Shown here one piece after another: positions 6,402 through 14,161 of a stretch of DNA of 17,297 nt (the first letter of the stretch is position 1; each line of letters begins with the position of its first letter). Source of the stretch: DASUFI01 sp036274635 (GTDB lineage: Bacteria; Planctomycetota; B15-G4); assembly GCA_036274635.1 (NCBI GenBank), contig DASUFI010000053.1:1-17297 (forward strand). Reading direction: 5' to 3'. The notes below the pieces were generated by a model that was not told the origin of the DNA, did no database searches, and worked only from the letters and a program-made list of their open reading frames with translations. The position numbers were made by a program, and so were the translations under genes.

Positions 6402-7574
6402 ATGACTCCTCGAATCCCTTGCCTCGGCGGGCCCGCGCCCGCGCTCCTCCTCCTGGCCCTGCTCGGCAGTTGCGGCGGCCGCACCCATCCCCCGAGCGCC
6501 GACCCGGCGCCGGCCACCGCCGGCATGGCGGCCCTCCCCGACGCGGCGCGCTCCCTCATCGGCCTGCAGGTCGAGGAGCTGCGGCCGCAGCCGTTCACGG
6601 TCGCGATCACCGTCCCTGGCATGGTGCGCTCGGACCAGGACACGACCGCGCTCGTGGGTCCGATCATCGAGGGCCGCATCAGCCAGGTGCTGGTGGGCTG
6701 GGGCGAGACGGTGAAGCGCGGGCAGGTGCTCGCGTGGCTGGACAGCGCCGAGGTGGGCGAGGCCAGGGCGGCGTGGTTCCGCGCGCAGGCGGAGCTGCAG
6801 GTGGCCGACGCGACGGTCAAGCGCCTGCAGCAGCTCGCGGCCGACAGGATCGTGGCCAGCAAGGACCTGTCGGCCGCGGAGGGCGAGCGCGCGACCGCGC
6901 AGGCCGAGTCCGATGCGGCCCGCAACACGCTGCGCATCCTGGGATTCAGCGACGACGACGTGGAGCAGCTGTCCTCGCAGGACGCCGGCTCACGCGTGCC
7001 GCTGGTCGCGCCCATCGACGGCACGATCGTGGACCGCACGGCCGTGACCGGCGCGTGGGCCGAGCCGTCGGCGGCGCTGTTCACCATCATGGACCTCGGC
7101 ACGCTGTGGGTGGACGCGCGGGTGTACGAGAAGGACCTGGGCGCCGTGCAGCCGGGCCAGGAGTTGAGCGTCTCGGTCATCGCCGCGCCCGACCGCAGCG
7201 TGTCGGGGCGCGTCAGCTACGTCGGGAGCACCGTCGACGACGCGACGCGCACCACCATCGTGCGCACGGTGGTGGCCAACCCGGACGGGCTGCTCAAGCC
7301 GGGCATGTTCGCGAGCGTGCGCATCGTCACGCGCGAATCCTCCGGCAGCCTGCTGCTGCCGGAGGGCGCGGTGCTGCAGGCGCCGGACAAGCGGCAGGTC
7401 GTGGTGGAGGAGGCGGCCGGCCGCTACCAGCTGCGTGACGTGCGCGTCGGCGCGACGGCCGACGGGCGGGTGGAGATCCTGGACGGCCTGCATGCCGGCG
7501 AGCGCGTGGTCACCGGCGGCCAGAACCAGATCGCCACGCAGCTGGCGGCGGACGCGGCGTCGGCCACGCCATGA
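6402..7574 (+). CDS. Periplasmic membrane-fusion lipoprotein of a heavy-metal RND pump (CusB/CzcB type)
   Basis: Predicted 390-residue adaptor linking the inner-membrane pump to the outer-membrane channel. I start at the ATG at 6402, since it gives a proper lipoprotein signal: hydrophobic ALLLLALLGSC with lipobox LGSC and acylated Cys24. The upstream in-frame extension is Arg-rich and unlikely. The lipoyl/barrel-sandwich halves are visible at about 85-113 (GPIIEGRISQVLVGWGETVK, then GQVLAWLDS) and 198-232 (VPLVAPIDGTIVDRTAVTG). A coiled-coil hairpin lies between them at about 120-190. The beta-barrel follows (LWVDARVYEKDL, 235-246), then the membrane-proximal domain to GLHAGERVVTGGQNQ (362-376). 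No His-rich or Met-rich N-terminal metal site is seen. The stop overlaps the pump start as ATGA (7571-7574), so the two are translationally coupled. Confidence 0.9.
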   Translation: MTPRIPCLGGPAPALLLLALLGSCGGRTHPPSADPAPATAGMAALPDAARSLIGLQVEELRPQPFTVAITVPGMVRSDQDTTALVGPIIEGRISQVLVGWGETVKRGQVLAWLDSAEVGEARAAWFRAQAELQVADATVKRLQQLAADRIVASKDLSAAEGERATAQAESDAARNTLRILGFSDDDVEQLSSQDAGSRVPLVAPIDGTIVDRTAVTGAWAEPSAALFTIMDLGTLWVDARVYEKDLGAVQPGQELSVSVIAAPDRSVSGRVSYVGSTVDDATRTTIVRTVVANPDGLLKPGMFASVRIVTRESSGSLLLPEGAVLQAPDKRQVVVEEAAGRYQLRDVRVGATADGRVEILDGLHAGERVVTGGQNQIATQLAADAASATP

Positions 7575-10500
7575 TCGAGCGGCTCATCGCGGCGGCCCAG
7601 CGCCAGCACTTCCTGGTCTTCACGCTCGTGGTGCTGGTCGCGGCCGGCGGCCTGTTCGGGCTCTCCCGCCTGAACGTGGACGCCTTCCCCGACGTGACCA
7701 CGGTGCAGGTGGACGTGGGCACCGAGGCGCCCGGGCTCGCGCCGGAGGAGGTCGAGCAGCTCATCACCTTCCCGATCGAGAACGCCATGAACGGCCTGCC
7801 GCACGTGGAGGTCGTGCGCTCGATCTCCAAGTTCGGGCTGTCGGTCGTGACGGTCGTCTTCAAGGACGGCACGGACATCGACTTCGCGCGGCAGCTGGTC
7901 TTCGAGCGCCTGGAGCAGGCCCGCGCGGAGGTGCCCGCGGGCTTCTCGCCCGAGATGGGGCCGATCACCACCGGCGTCGGCCAGATCTTCATGTACCAGG
8001 TGGCGGGACCGGGCTGGTCGAACATGGACCTGCGCGCGCTGCACGACTGGACCATCGCCTTCCAGCTGCGCACGGTGCCGGGCGTGGCCGACGTGCTCAG
8101 CTTCGGCGGCGACGTGAAGCAGTACCAGGTGGCGGTGGATCCCGCGCGGCTCGTCGACCGGCAGGTGACGCTGGGCGAGGTCTTCGAGGCCATCGAGGCC
8201 AACAACGTCAACACCGGCGGCAACTACATCGTGCATGGGCCGGAGCAGTACGTGGTGCGCGGGGTGGGGCTCGCCAGCACGCTGCAGGACATCGGCGACA
8301 TCGTGGTCACCTCGCGGCAGGGCGTGCCGGTGTACGTGCGCGACGTGGCCACCCTCGCCATCGGCCCGGAGATCCGCCAGGGCGCCGCGACCATGAACGG
8401 CCAGGGCGAGGTGGTCACGGGCATCGTGCTGCAGCAGATCGGCACGAACACCAAGCAGGTCATCGAGGACGTCAAGGCGCAGATCGCCGCGATCCAGGCC
8501 GGCCTGCCGCCCGGCGTGCGCATCGTGCCCTTCTACGACCAGGCCGTGCTCGTGGACCAGAGCATCCGCGGCGTCTCCATCGCGCTGGTCGAGGGCCTGC
8601 TGTTCGTGACGCTCGTGCTCTTCCTGCTGCTGGGCAACCTGCGCGCCTCGCTCATCACGGCGCTGGCCATCCCGGTCTCGATGCTCGTGGCCTTCCTCGT
8701 CATGTGGTTCACCGACCTCTCGGCCAACCTCATGTCGCTGGGCGGGCTCGCCATCAGCGTGGGCATGATGGTGGACGCGACGCTCATCATGGTGGAGAAC
8801 ATCTACCGCCACATCTCGGAGGGGAAGGACGAGCACGGCACGCTGACCCAGCGCGTGCTGGCCGCCTCCGTGGAGATCGGGCGGCCGGTCTTCTACGCCA
8901 TCCTCGTCATCGTGGCGGTCTTCCTGCCGCTGTACACGCTGACCGGCATCGAGGGCAAGCTGTTCACGCCGCTGGCGCGCACGGTGACCTACGCGATGCT
9001 GGGCTCGCTGGTCATGGCGCTGCTGATCACGCCCACCCTGTCCATCTGGGTGTTCCGGCGCGCGAAGACGAAGCCCACCCGCGAGATCGTCACGGCCCTG
9101 CGCCGCCCGTACCTGGCCACGCTGGCCTGGGCGCTCGACCGGCCCTTCGTCACCGTGGCCGCCTACGTGCTGGCCCTCGGCCTGAGCCTCGCGGCGCTGC
9201 CCTTCCTCGGCTCCGAGTTCATCCCCACGCTGGACGAGGGCAGCCTGCTGGTGCGCGCCACGCTGCCGGCCAGCGTCTCGCTGGACGAGGCCATGCGCCT
9301 CGCGCGCGGCATCGAGCGGCGCTTCATGGCCTTCCCGGAGGTCACGCTGTGCGTCTCGAAGATCGGCCGCGCGGAGCTGGGCGGCGACCCGGAGGCGGTG
9401 AGCAACGACGAGATCTACGTGGCGCTGAAGCCGCGCGACGAGTGGACCACCGCCCACGACAAGGCCGCCCTGGTCTCGGCCCTGCGCGCCAGCGTCGCGG
9501 ACGTGCCCGGCGTGGACTTCATCTTCTCGCAGACCATCCAGCTGCGCGTGGACGAGCTCATCTCGGGCATCTCGGCCGACATCGCCATCAAGATCTTCGG
9601 CGACGACACCACGGTGCTCAAGCAGAAGGCCGACGAGGTCAGCGCCGCCGTCGCCGACGTGCCCGGCACCGCCGACCTGGCCGTCGAGCAGGTGGAGGGC
9701 GAGAAGCTGCTGCAGATCCGCATCCGCCGCGACCAGATCGCGCGCTACGGCATCAACGTCGCCGACGTGCAGGACGTGATCGAGACCGCCATCGGCGGCA
9801 AGTCCGCGGGCGAGGTCTTCGAGGGGCAGAAGCGCTTCGACATCCAGGTGCGCTTCGCCGAGAAGAGCCGCGACAGCCTGCAGGCCATCCAGGACGTCCT
9901 CGTCGCCGCGCCCGACGGCCAGCGCATCCCCATGCTGCAGCTGGCCGACTTCTCCCTGGCCGAGGGCGCGGCCGTGATCGAGCGCGAGCACGCCCAGCGC
10001 CGCATCTACGTGCGCACCAACGTCGTGGACCGCGACATCGGCAGCTACGTCGCGGACGCGAAGGCCGCCATCGCCGCCAAGGTCACACTGCCGCCCGGCT
10101 ACACCATCCGCTGGGGCGGCCAGTTCGAGAACAAGCAGCGCGCCACCGAGCGGCTGCTGCTCGTCATCCCCATCGCGCTGCTGCTGGTGCTCATCCTGAT
10201 CTACCGCTGCTTCGATTCGCTGCGCAACCTGCTCGTCGTGACGCTGAACATCCCGCTGGCGCTCGTCGGCGGCCAGCTCGTGCTGCAGCTGCTCGGCATG
10301 CCCCTGAGCGTGCCGGCGCTGGTGGGCTACATCGCGGTCTTCGGCGTCGGCGTGCAGAACGCCATGGTCATGGTGCACTGCTTCAACCGGCTGCGCGCCG
10401 AGGGCCGGGGCCTGCGCGAGGCCGTGCTCGAGGGCGCCGCGCTGCGCTTCCGGCCGGAGCTCCTGAGCGTGGTCATCGGCGCCCTTGCGCTCGTGCCGCT

Positions 10501-10675
10501 GCTCGTCTCCAACGGCACGGGCGTGGAGATCGAGAAGCCGCTGGCCGCCGTCGTCGTCGGCGGGCTGCTCGCACGACCGCTCACGATCGTCGTGCTGCCG
10601 GTCTGCTACGACTGGATCGAGAAGCGCGCTCTGCGCCGCCAGGCTGCGGTGGCCGTCGCGGAGGCCCGCCCGTGA
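7571..10675 (+). CDS. Heavy-metal efflux RND transporter, CusA/CzcA family
   Basis: Predicted 1034-residue inner-membrane pump, full family length, that exports metal ions using the proton gradient. The N-terminus has the first membrane helix (residues 14-32) and the family signature VDAFPDVTTVQVDV (36-49). The second hydrophobic block spans about 335-500. It includes the helix-4 motif ISVGMMVDATLIMVEN (395-410) with Asp402 and Glu409, the proton-relay positions of HME-type RND pumps. The periplasmic segment GSEFIPTLDEGSLL (547-560) and KIGRAELGGDPEAVSNDEI (597-615) are typical. A last helical block runs from about residue 860 to the C-terminus. The substrate is uncertain: only one Asp precedes the VEN motif, as in CusA, but the methionines that bind Cu/Ag in CusA's porter domain are not obvious. 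It overlaps both neighbours by four bases. Confidence 0.94.
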   Translation: MIERLIAAAQRQHFLVFTLVVLVAAGGLFGLSRLNVDAFPDVTTVQVDVGTEAPGLAPEEVEQLITFPIENAMNGLPHVEVVRSISKFGLSVVTVVFKDGTDIDFARQLVFERLEQARAEVPAGFSPEMGPITTGVGQIFMYQVAGPGWSNMDLRALHDWTIAFQLRTVPGVADVLSFGGDVKQYQVAVDPARLVDRQVTLGEVFEAIEANNVNTGGNYIVHGPEQYVVRGVGLASTLQDIGDIVVTSRQGVPVYVRDVATLAIGPEIRQGAATMNGQGEVVTGIVLQQIGTNTKQVIEDVKAQIAAIQAGLPPGVRIVPFYDQAVLVDQSIRGVSIALVEGLLFVTLVLFLLLGNLRASLITALAIPVSMLVAFLVMWFTDLSANLMSLGGLAISVGMMVDATLIMVENIYRHISEGKDEHGTLTQRVLAASVEIGRPVFYAILVIVAVFLPLYTLTGIEGKLFTPLARTVTYAMLGSLVMALLITPTLSIWVFRRAKTKPTREIVTALRRPYLATLAWALDRPFVTVAAYVLALGLSLAALPFLGSEFIPTLDEGSLLVRATLPASVSLDEAMRLARGIERRFMAFPEVTLCVSKIGRAELGGDPEAVSNDEIYVALKPRDEWTTAHDKAALVSALRASVADVPGVDFIFSQTIQLRVDELISGISADIAIKIFGDDTTVLKQKADEVSAAVADVPGTADLAVEQVEGEKLLQIRIRRDQIARYGINVADVQDVIETAIGGKSAGEVFEGQKRFDIQVRFAEKSRDSLQAIQDVLVAAPDGQRIPMLQLADFSLAEGAAVIEREHAQRRIYVRTNVVDRDIGSYVADAKAAIAAKVTLPPGYTIRWGGQFENKQRATERLLLVIPIALLLVLILIYRCFDSLRNLLVVTLNIPLALVGGQLVLQLLGMPLSVPALVGYIAVFGVGVQNAMVMVHCFNRLRAEGRGLREAVLEGAALRFRPELLSVVIGALALVPLLVSNGTGVEIEKPLAAVVVGGLLARPLTIVVLPVCYDWIEKRALRRQAAVAVAEARP

Positions 10676-12018
10676 ACCGGCTCCACGGCCTCCGCCACGT
10701 CGCGCCGGGCCTGCTGCTCGCGGGCCTCGCCGCCTGCGCCGCGCCCGACGTCGATCCCGCGCCGGACTACCAGGAAGCCTCGCGCCTCGTCGCCGAGCGC
10801 AGCGACTGGGACCCGGGCTGGCAGGCGCCGTGGGCCGACGACACCACGACCTGGGACGGCACCTCGCCGCTCGCGGCGAGCCAGGCCGTGACCGTCGCGC
10901 TGCACGACAACCGCGGCTTGCGCTCCGAGCTCGAGGGCATCGCCGGCGCCAAGGCCGACCTGGCACAGGCGGGCCTGCTGCCCAACCCGACCTTCAGCGC
11001 GGCGCTGCTGTCCACCGTCGACGGTCCCGCCAACGCCTTCAGCATCGCGCAGGAGCTGGCCCAGCTCTGGCTGCGGCCGCCGCAGACGGACGCCGCCGCC
11101 GCCGCGCTGCGAGCTGCCGTGCAGTCCGTGGGCGATCACGCCCTGCGCCTCGCGGCCGACGTCCGAGCGGCCCACGCCCGCGTCGTCCACGCCCAGCGCG
11201 GCGTCGAGCTGCTGGCCGCCAACGCCGACGTCATCCAGCGCGCGCTCGACGTGGCCCAGCGCCGCCTCGACGCGGGCGAGGGCACGCAGCTGGACGTGAA
11301 CCGCCTGCGCGAGGAGCTGCTCTCCGCGCAGTCGGACCAGCAGACCCAGCAGCTCGAGCTGCTGACCACGCGCCGCGACCTGCTGGCGCTGATGGGCCGC
11401 GCCGACGCCCCGGCCGAGTGGCAGGTCGTCGCGGACCCGCGCCTCCAGCCGGCCGGGCTGGGCGAGCTCACGGAAGCCGACGCGGTGGCGCGCGCCACGG
11501 GCCAGCGCCTCGACGTGCAGGCGGCGCGCTCCATCTACGAGCAGCGGCGGCACGAGCTGAGCGCCGCCTCCCGCGGCGCCATCCCGGACATCGCCGTCGG
11601 CTACGACTGGGGCAAGGACCAGGACGACCTGCGCTCGCACGGCTTCGACTTCTCGATCGAGGTGCCGCTCTTCGACACCCACTCGGTGGCCGAGGCCAAG
11701 GCCGGCTCGGACGTGCGCGCCGCAGCCGCCGACGCCGACCAGGTGCTGCAGACCGCCGTCAACCAGACCCGCTCCGCCTTCCTCACCCTGCAGGCCAACG
11801 CGCGCCTCGTCGCCTTCTTCCGCGACCAGGTGCTGGCCCTGGCCCACGACAACCAGGCCGCCGCGCAGCGCGCCTGGGACGTGGGCGAGGCCGACGTCAC
11901 CGTGGTGCTGGACACGCAGCGCGAGGTGAGCGACGCCGAGATCAAGCTGAACGACCTCGAGCTCGACCTCGCGACCAGCGCGGCCGAGCTCGAGTACGTG
12001 GTCGGCGGCAAGCTCTGA
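10672..12018 (+). CDS. TolC-family outer-membrane efflux lipoprotein (CusC/CzcC type)
   Basis: Predicted 448-residue outer-membrane channel completing the tripartite exporter. The start is the GTG at 10672, which overlaps the pump stop as GTGA. It yields a lipoprotein signal with lipobox LAAC and acylated Cys22. Two outer-membrane-efflux repeats follow. The first begins near residue 60 (SQAVTVALHDNRGLRSELEG) and includes LLPNPTFSAALLS. The second includes ARATGQRLDVQAARSIYEQ, the GAIPDIAVGYDW strand and VPLFDTHSVAEAKAG. Long Ala/Gln-rich helices lie in between and at the end. The protein ends VVGGKL only 9 bases from the stop of the convergent secretin-like gene. In Cus and Czc operons the channel gene usually comes first; here it is last (B-A-C). 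Confidence 0.9.
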   Translation: MNRLHGLRHVAPGLLLAGLAACAAPDVDPAPDYQEASRLVAERSDWDPGWQAPWADDTTTWDGTSPLAASQAVTVALHDNRGLRSELEGIAGAKADLAQAGLLPNPTFSAALLSTVDGPANAFSIAQELAQLWLRPPQTDAAAAALRAAVQSVGDHALRLAADVRAAHARVVHAQRGVELLAANADVIQRALDVAQRRLDAGEGTQLDVNRLREELLSAQSDQQTQQLELLTTRRDLLALMGRADAPAEWQVVADPRLQPAGLGELTEADAVARATGQRLDVQAARSIYEQRRHELSAASRGAIPDIAVGYDWGKDQDDLRSHGFDFSIEVPLFDTHSVAEAKAGSDVRAAAADADQVLQTAVNQTRSAFLTLQANARLVAFFRDQVLALAHDNQAAAQRAWDVGEADVTVVLDTQREVSDAEIKLNDLELDLATSAAELEYVVGGKL

Positions 12019-12031
12019 GGCCCCCGCTCAG
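12015..12031. other. Convergent-gene junction with small hairpin
   Basis: The TolC-type gene (plus) and the secretin-domain gene (minus) end tail to tail with only 9 bases between their stop codons. CTGAG (12015-12019) and CTCAG (12027-12031) are inverted repeats that contain the two stops, with GCCCCCG between. The stem is too short, and lacks a T-run, to call a terminator. The two transcripts probably run into each other. Confidence 0.4.
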
Positions 12032-13044
12032 TCCTGCACGGGCTTCACCTGCAGCACCACCAGCAGCGGGTTGGCACCCGCCGCGCCGAGCACGGTGTAC
12101 TCGTTGAAGTCGACCACCGCCGAGGTGTCGAACTGCGCGCCCTCGGACGACTTGAACTCGATGCGCTCGAAGGCCAGCCGGTGCCCGGACTCGTCCACCG
12201 CGCCGGGCTGCAGCTGGAGCTGGAACTCGCTGTCCTGGCCGAACGAGCCGCGCAGCGAGCGCTCCTCGCCGGCCAGGATGGACGTGCGCACCAGCGCCGT
12301 CGTCACGAGGCCGTACTCGTGGTACGGCAGCAGCCGGCGCAGGTTGTCCACGAGGTCCGACGGCAGCTCGCGCGCGCCCGACTGCTCCTCGAACGACCCG
12401 CGCACGAGCCAGCAGGTGATGAGCATCTGCGGCGGCGCATTGTCCACGCGTCGCAGCAGCTCGAGCATGCGCGCCACCTGGTCCTGGGTGTCGTTGATCA
12501 CGATCATCGCCGGGCTGCTCTGGAAGCTGACGTTCGAGTGCTGCTCCCACGGCTGGTGCGCCGACGCGCGCGTCGCGATCGTCCGCTGCAGCGGCTGCAG
12601 CACGCTGAACAGGCGCTGCACCGCCACGAAGCGCGGCACGTAGACCTCGGTCATCACCGGCGCGTCCATCCCGGCCGGCGCCTCGCCCACCACCTTGGCC
12701 AGCGCGAGCTTCACGCCTTTCACGTAGTCGGCGGTGTCGTAGACCAGCATGCCGCTGTCGGCGTCCTGGCAGTTCTCCAGCGGCCCCCGCAGGCTGCCGT
12801 CCGCATTGCGCACCATGATCTGCCGCCGGTTCAGGCGGATGAGCGACGACAGCACGTCGCGGTCCATGCTGTCGGGCAGCGTCATGTACTCCAGCACGAG
12901 CTGGTCGGCGGCGATCACCGGCAGCTCGGGCGGCACGCCCGGCACCGTGTCCGGCACCTTGGCCGGCGCCGCAGCCTGTTGGCCGGCCGCGGTCGTCGCA
13001 CACGCGACGAGCAGCAGGGCGCCGAAGGGAAGGAGCGTCTTCAT
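12028..13044 (-). CDS. Secreted secretin-domain protein (no full secretin barrel), third gene of an ECF sigma operon
   Basis: Predicted 338 residues from the ATG at 13042-13044, with GGAGAA a few bases upstream and a 4-base overlap with the preceding gene. The N-terminus MKTLLPFGALLLVACATTAAG is a signal with a lipobox-like LVAC (Cys15), so it may be an outer-membrane lipoprotein. Two secretin-N-like segments follow. One lies around residues 60-120. A clearer one starts MTEVYVPRFVAVQRLFSVLQ (131-150) and continues NVSFQSSPAMIVINDTQDQV (171-190), ARMLELLRRVD (191-201), then PPQMLITCWLVRG (204-216), as in type II/III secretins. Residues about 270-335 (EFQLQLQPGAVDESG, EYTVLGAAGANPLLVVLQVK) resemble the beta-strand end of a secretin. 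The whole is far shorter than a pore-forming secretin. Function is unknown; context suggests an envelope sensor or partner of the anti-sigma factor. Confidence 0.7.
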   Translation of the reverse strand: MKTLLPFGALLLVACATTAAGQQAAAPAKVPDTVPGVPPELPVIAADQLVLEYMTLPDSMDRDVLSSLIRLNRRQIMVRNADGSLRGPLENCQDADSGMLVYDTADYVKGVKLALAKVVGEAPAGMDAPVMTEVYVPRFVAVQRLFSVLQPLQRTIATRASAHQPWEQHSNVSFQSSPAMIVINDTQDQVARMLELLRRVDNAPPQMLITCWLVRGSFEEQSGARELPSDLVDNLRRLLPYHEYGLVTTALVRTSILAGEERSLRGSFGQDSEFQLQLQPGAVDESGHRLAFERIEFKSSEGAQFDTSAVVDFNEYTVLGAAGANPLLVVLQVKPVQD

Positions 13045-13580
13045 CGCACGTTCTCCGGGTTGGAAGTCGTCGGCTTGAGGAAGAGGAGCATGCGGACCGG
13101 CCCCGAGCGCAGCTCGAGGTGGTCCTCGGCCACGGCCACGACGCCCGAGGCGCTCGCAACCGGCGGCGCGATGTGGGGGGGCGCGGGCTCCGGCGGGGCG
13201 ACGGCCGGGACCGGAGGCTCCGCTCCAGGCCCTTGCGCCACCGCCGGCAGGGACGTCGCCTCGCGCGGAGGCAGCACGCGCCCGGCCAGCATCCATGCGC
13301 CGCCCAGCAGCACGAGCACGGCCGCGGCCGCCGCCAGCGGGCGCCACGCGCGCTGCACGCGCAGCGGCGCGGGCCGCGCCCGCCGCGCGAGGACCTCCGC
13401 CGGCGGCGCGCTGCTCGCCGGCGACTGCGCCTGCCAGGCCGCCGCCATCCAGGCGACGGCGCGCCGTGTGCCCTCGTCCTCGGCCTGCAGCTCGCGCGCC
13501 GGCGCCGGGGCCGGCAGCTCGCGGAAGGCGCGGGCCAGCGCGTCGAGCGCGTCGTCGGGCTCGCGCGGCTCGTCGCTCAT
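13041..13580 (-). CDS. Presumed single-pass anti-sigma factor
   Basis: Predicted 179 residues from the ATG at 13578-13580. It overlaps the sigma-factor stop (ATGA, 13577-13580), and its own stop overlaps the next gene's ATG (13041-13044). An acidic then Ala-rich cytoplasmic part (1-78) is followed by one hydrophobic helix (about 79-101, PLAAAAAVLVLLGGAWMLAG). A Pro-rich linker (103-141, PPEPAPPHIAPP) comes next, and a short periplasmic end (142-179) with VVAVAEDHLELRSGPVRM. No His-Cys-Cys zinc motif of the common ZAS anti-sigma domain is visible, so family membership is not shown by sequence. The call rests on gene order, membrane topology and coupling to the sigma gene. The C-terminal segment could contact the secretin-domain protein. 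Confidence 0.6.
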   Translation of the reverse strand: MSDEPREPDDALDALARAFRELPAPAPARELQAEDEGTRRAVAWMAAAWQAQSPASSAPPAEVLARRARPAPLRVQRAWRPLAAAAAVLVLLGGAWMLAGRVLPPREATSLPAVAQGPGAEPPVPAVAPPEPAPPHIAPPVASASGVVAVAEDHLELRSGPVRMLLFLKPTTSNPENVR

Positions 13581-14161
13581 GGCGTTCCCACCGGCACGTG
13601 CGCCGCGAGCAGCGTGCGCAGCCGGCGCCGCGCCAGCGTGAGCAGCGAGCGCACGGAGGCCTCGGCCACGTCCATCGCCTCGGCCGCCTCGGCCGCCGGC
13701 AGGCCCGAGAGGTCCACCAGCACGAAGGCCTCGCGCTCGCGCGGAGTCAGGCCGGAGAGCGCGGCCGTCAGCGCCGCGCGCACCTCGGCCGCGTGCGCGG
13801 CGTCCTGCGGCGAGGGCAGCGGGCGCGAGAAGAGCGCCGCGCCGTCCGCCGCGCCCTCGTGCGTCGCGCGCGTCGCGCGGCGGCGCAGGCGGTCGCGGCC
13901 GAGGTTCAGCACGACCGTGTTGCGCCAGCCTGCCCACGGGCGTCGCGGGTCCCAGCGGTCGAGGTTGTCGAGCAGCTTCAGCATCGCGTCCTGGGCCAGG
14001 TCGTCCGCCTCGGTCGCATCGGCCAGGAGGCCGAGGCACAGGCGCCAGACCTGCGGGTGCTCCGCGCGGTACCAGGCGTCGATCGCGGCCGCGTCGCCCG
14101 CGAGGAGCGCGGGCCGCAGCGCCACGATCCCGGCCTGGTCCGCTGCGGGGTTGAGGGTCAT
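13577..14161 (-). CDS. RNA polymerase sigma factor, ECF (sigma70 group 4)
   Basis: Predicted 194 residues from the ATG at 14159-14161. Region 2 spans about residues 25-95. It includes YRAEHPQVWRLCLGLLAD, the core-binding EADDLAQDAMLKLLDN (51-66) and the promoter-melting WAGWRNTVVLNLGRDRLRRR (76-95). A linker follows, then region 4 at about 128-186, with LSGLTPREREAFVLVDLSGL (135-154) and the helix-turn-helix AAEAAEAMDVAEASVRSLL (156-174). The protein has the normal ECF length, without extra domains. It heads a three-gene coupled operon with a membrane anti-sigma candidate and a secretin-domain protein, so it is probably released by an envelope signal. No autoregulated ECF promoter (GGAAC type) could be identified upstream. 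Confidence 0.9.
   Translation of the reverse strand: MTLNPAADQAGIVALRPALLAGDAAAIDAWYRAEHPQVWRLCLGLLADATEADDLAQDAMLKLLDNLDRWDPRRPWAGWRNTVVLNLGRDRLRRRATRATHEGAADGAALFSRPLPSPQDAAHAAEVRAALTAALSGLTPREREAFVLVDLSGLPAAEAAEAMDVAEASVRSLLTLARRRLRTLLAAHVPVGTP

Noticed and set aside
7424..10966. Minus-strand open frame of 1180 codons opposite the pump
   Set aside because: Composition is His/Asp/Arg/Val-rich low complexity, typical of the antisense frame of a high-GC gene. The opposite strand encodes an unmistakable RND pump.
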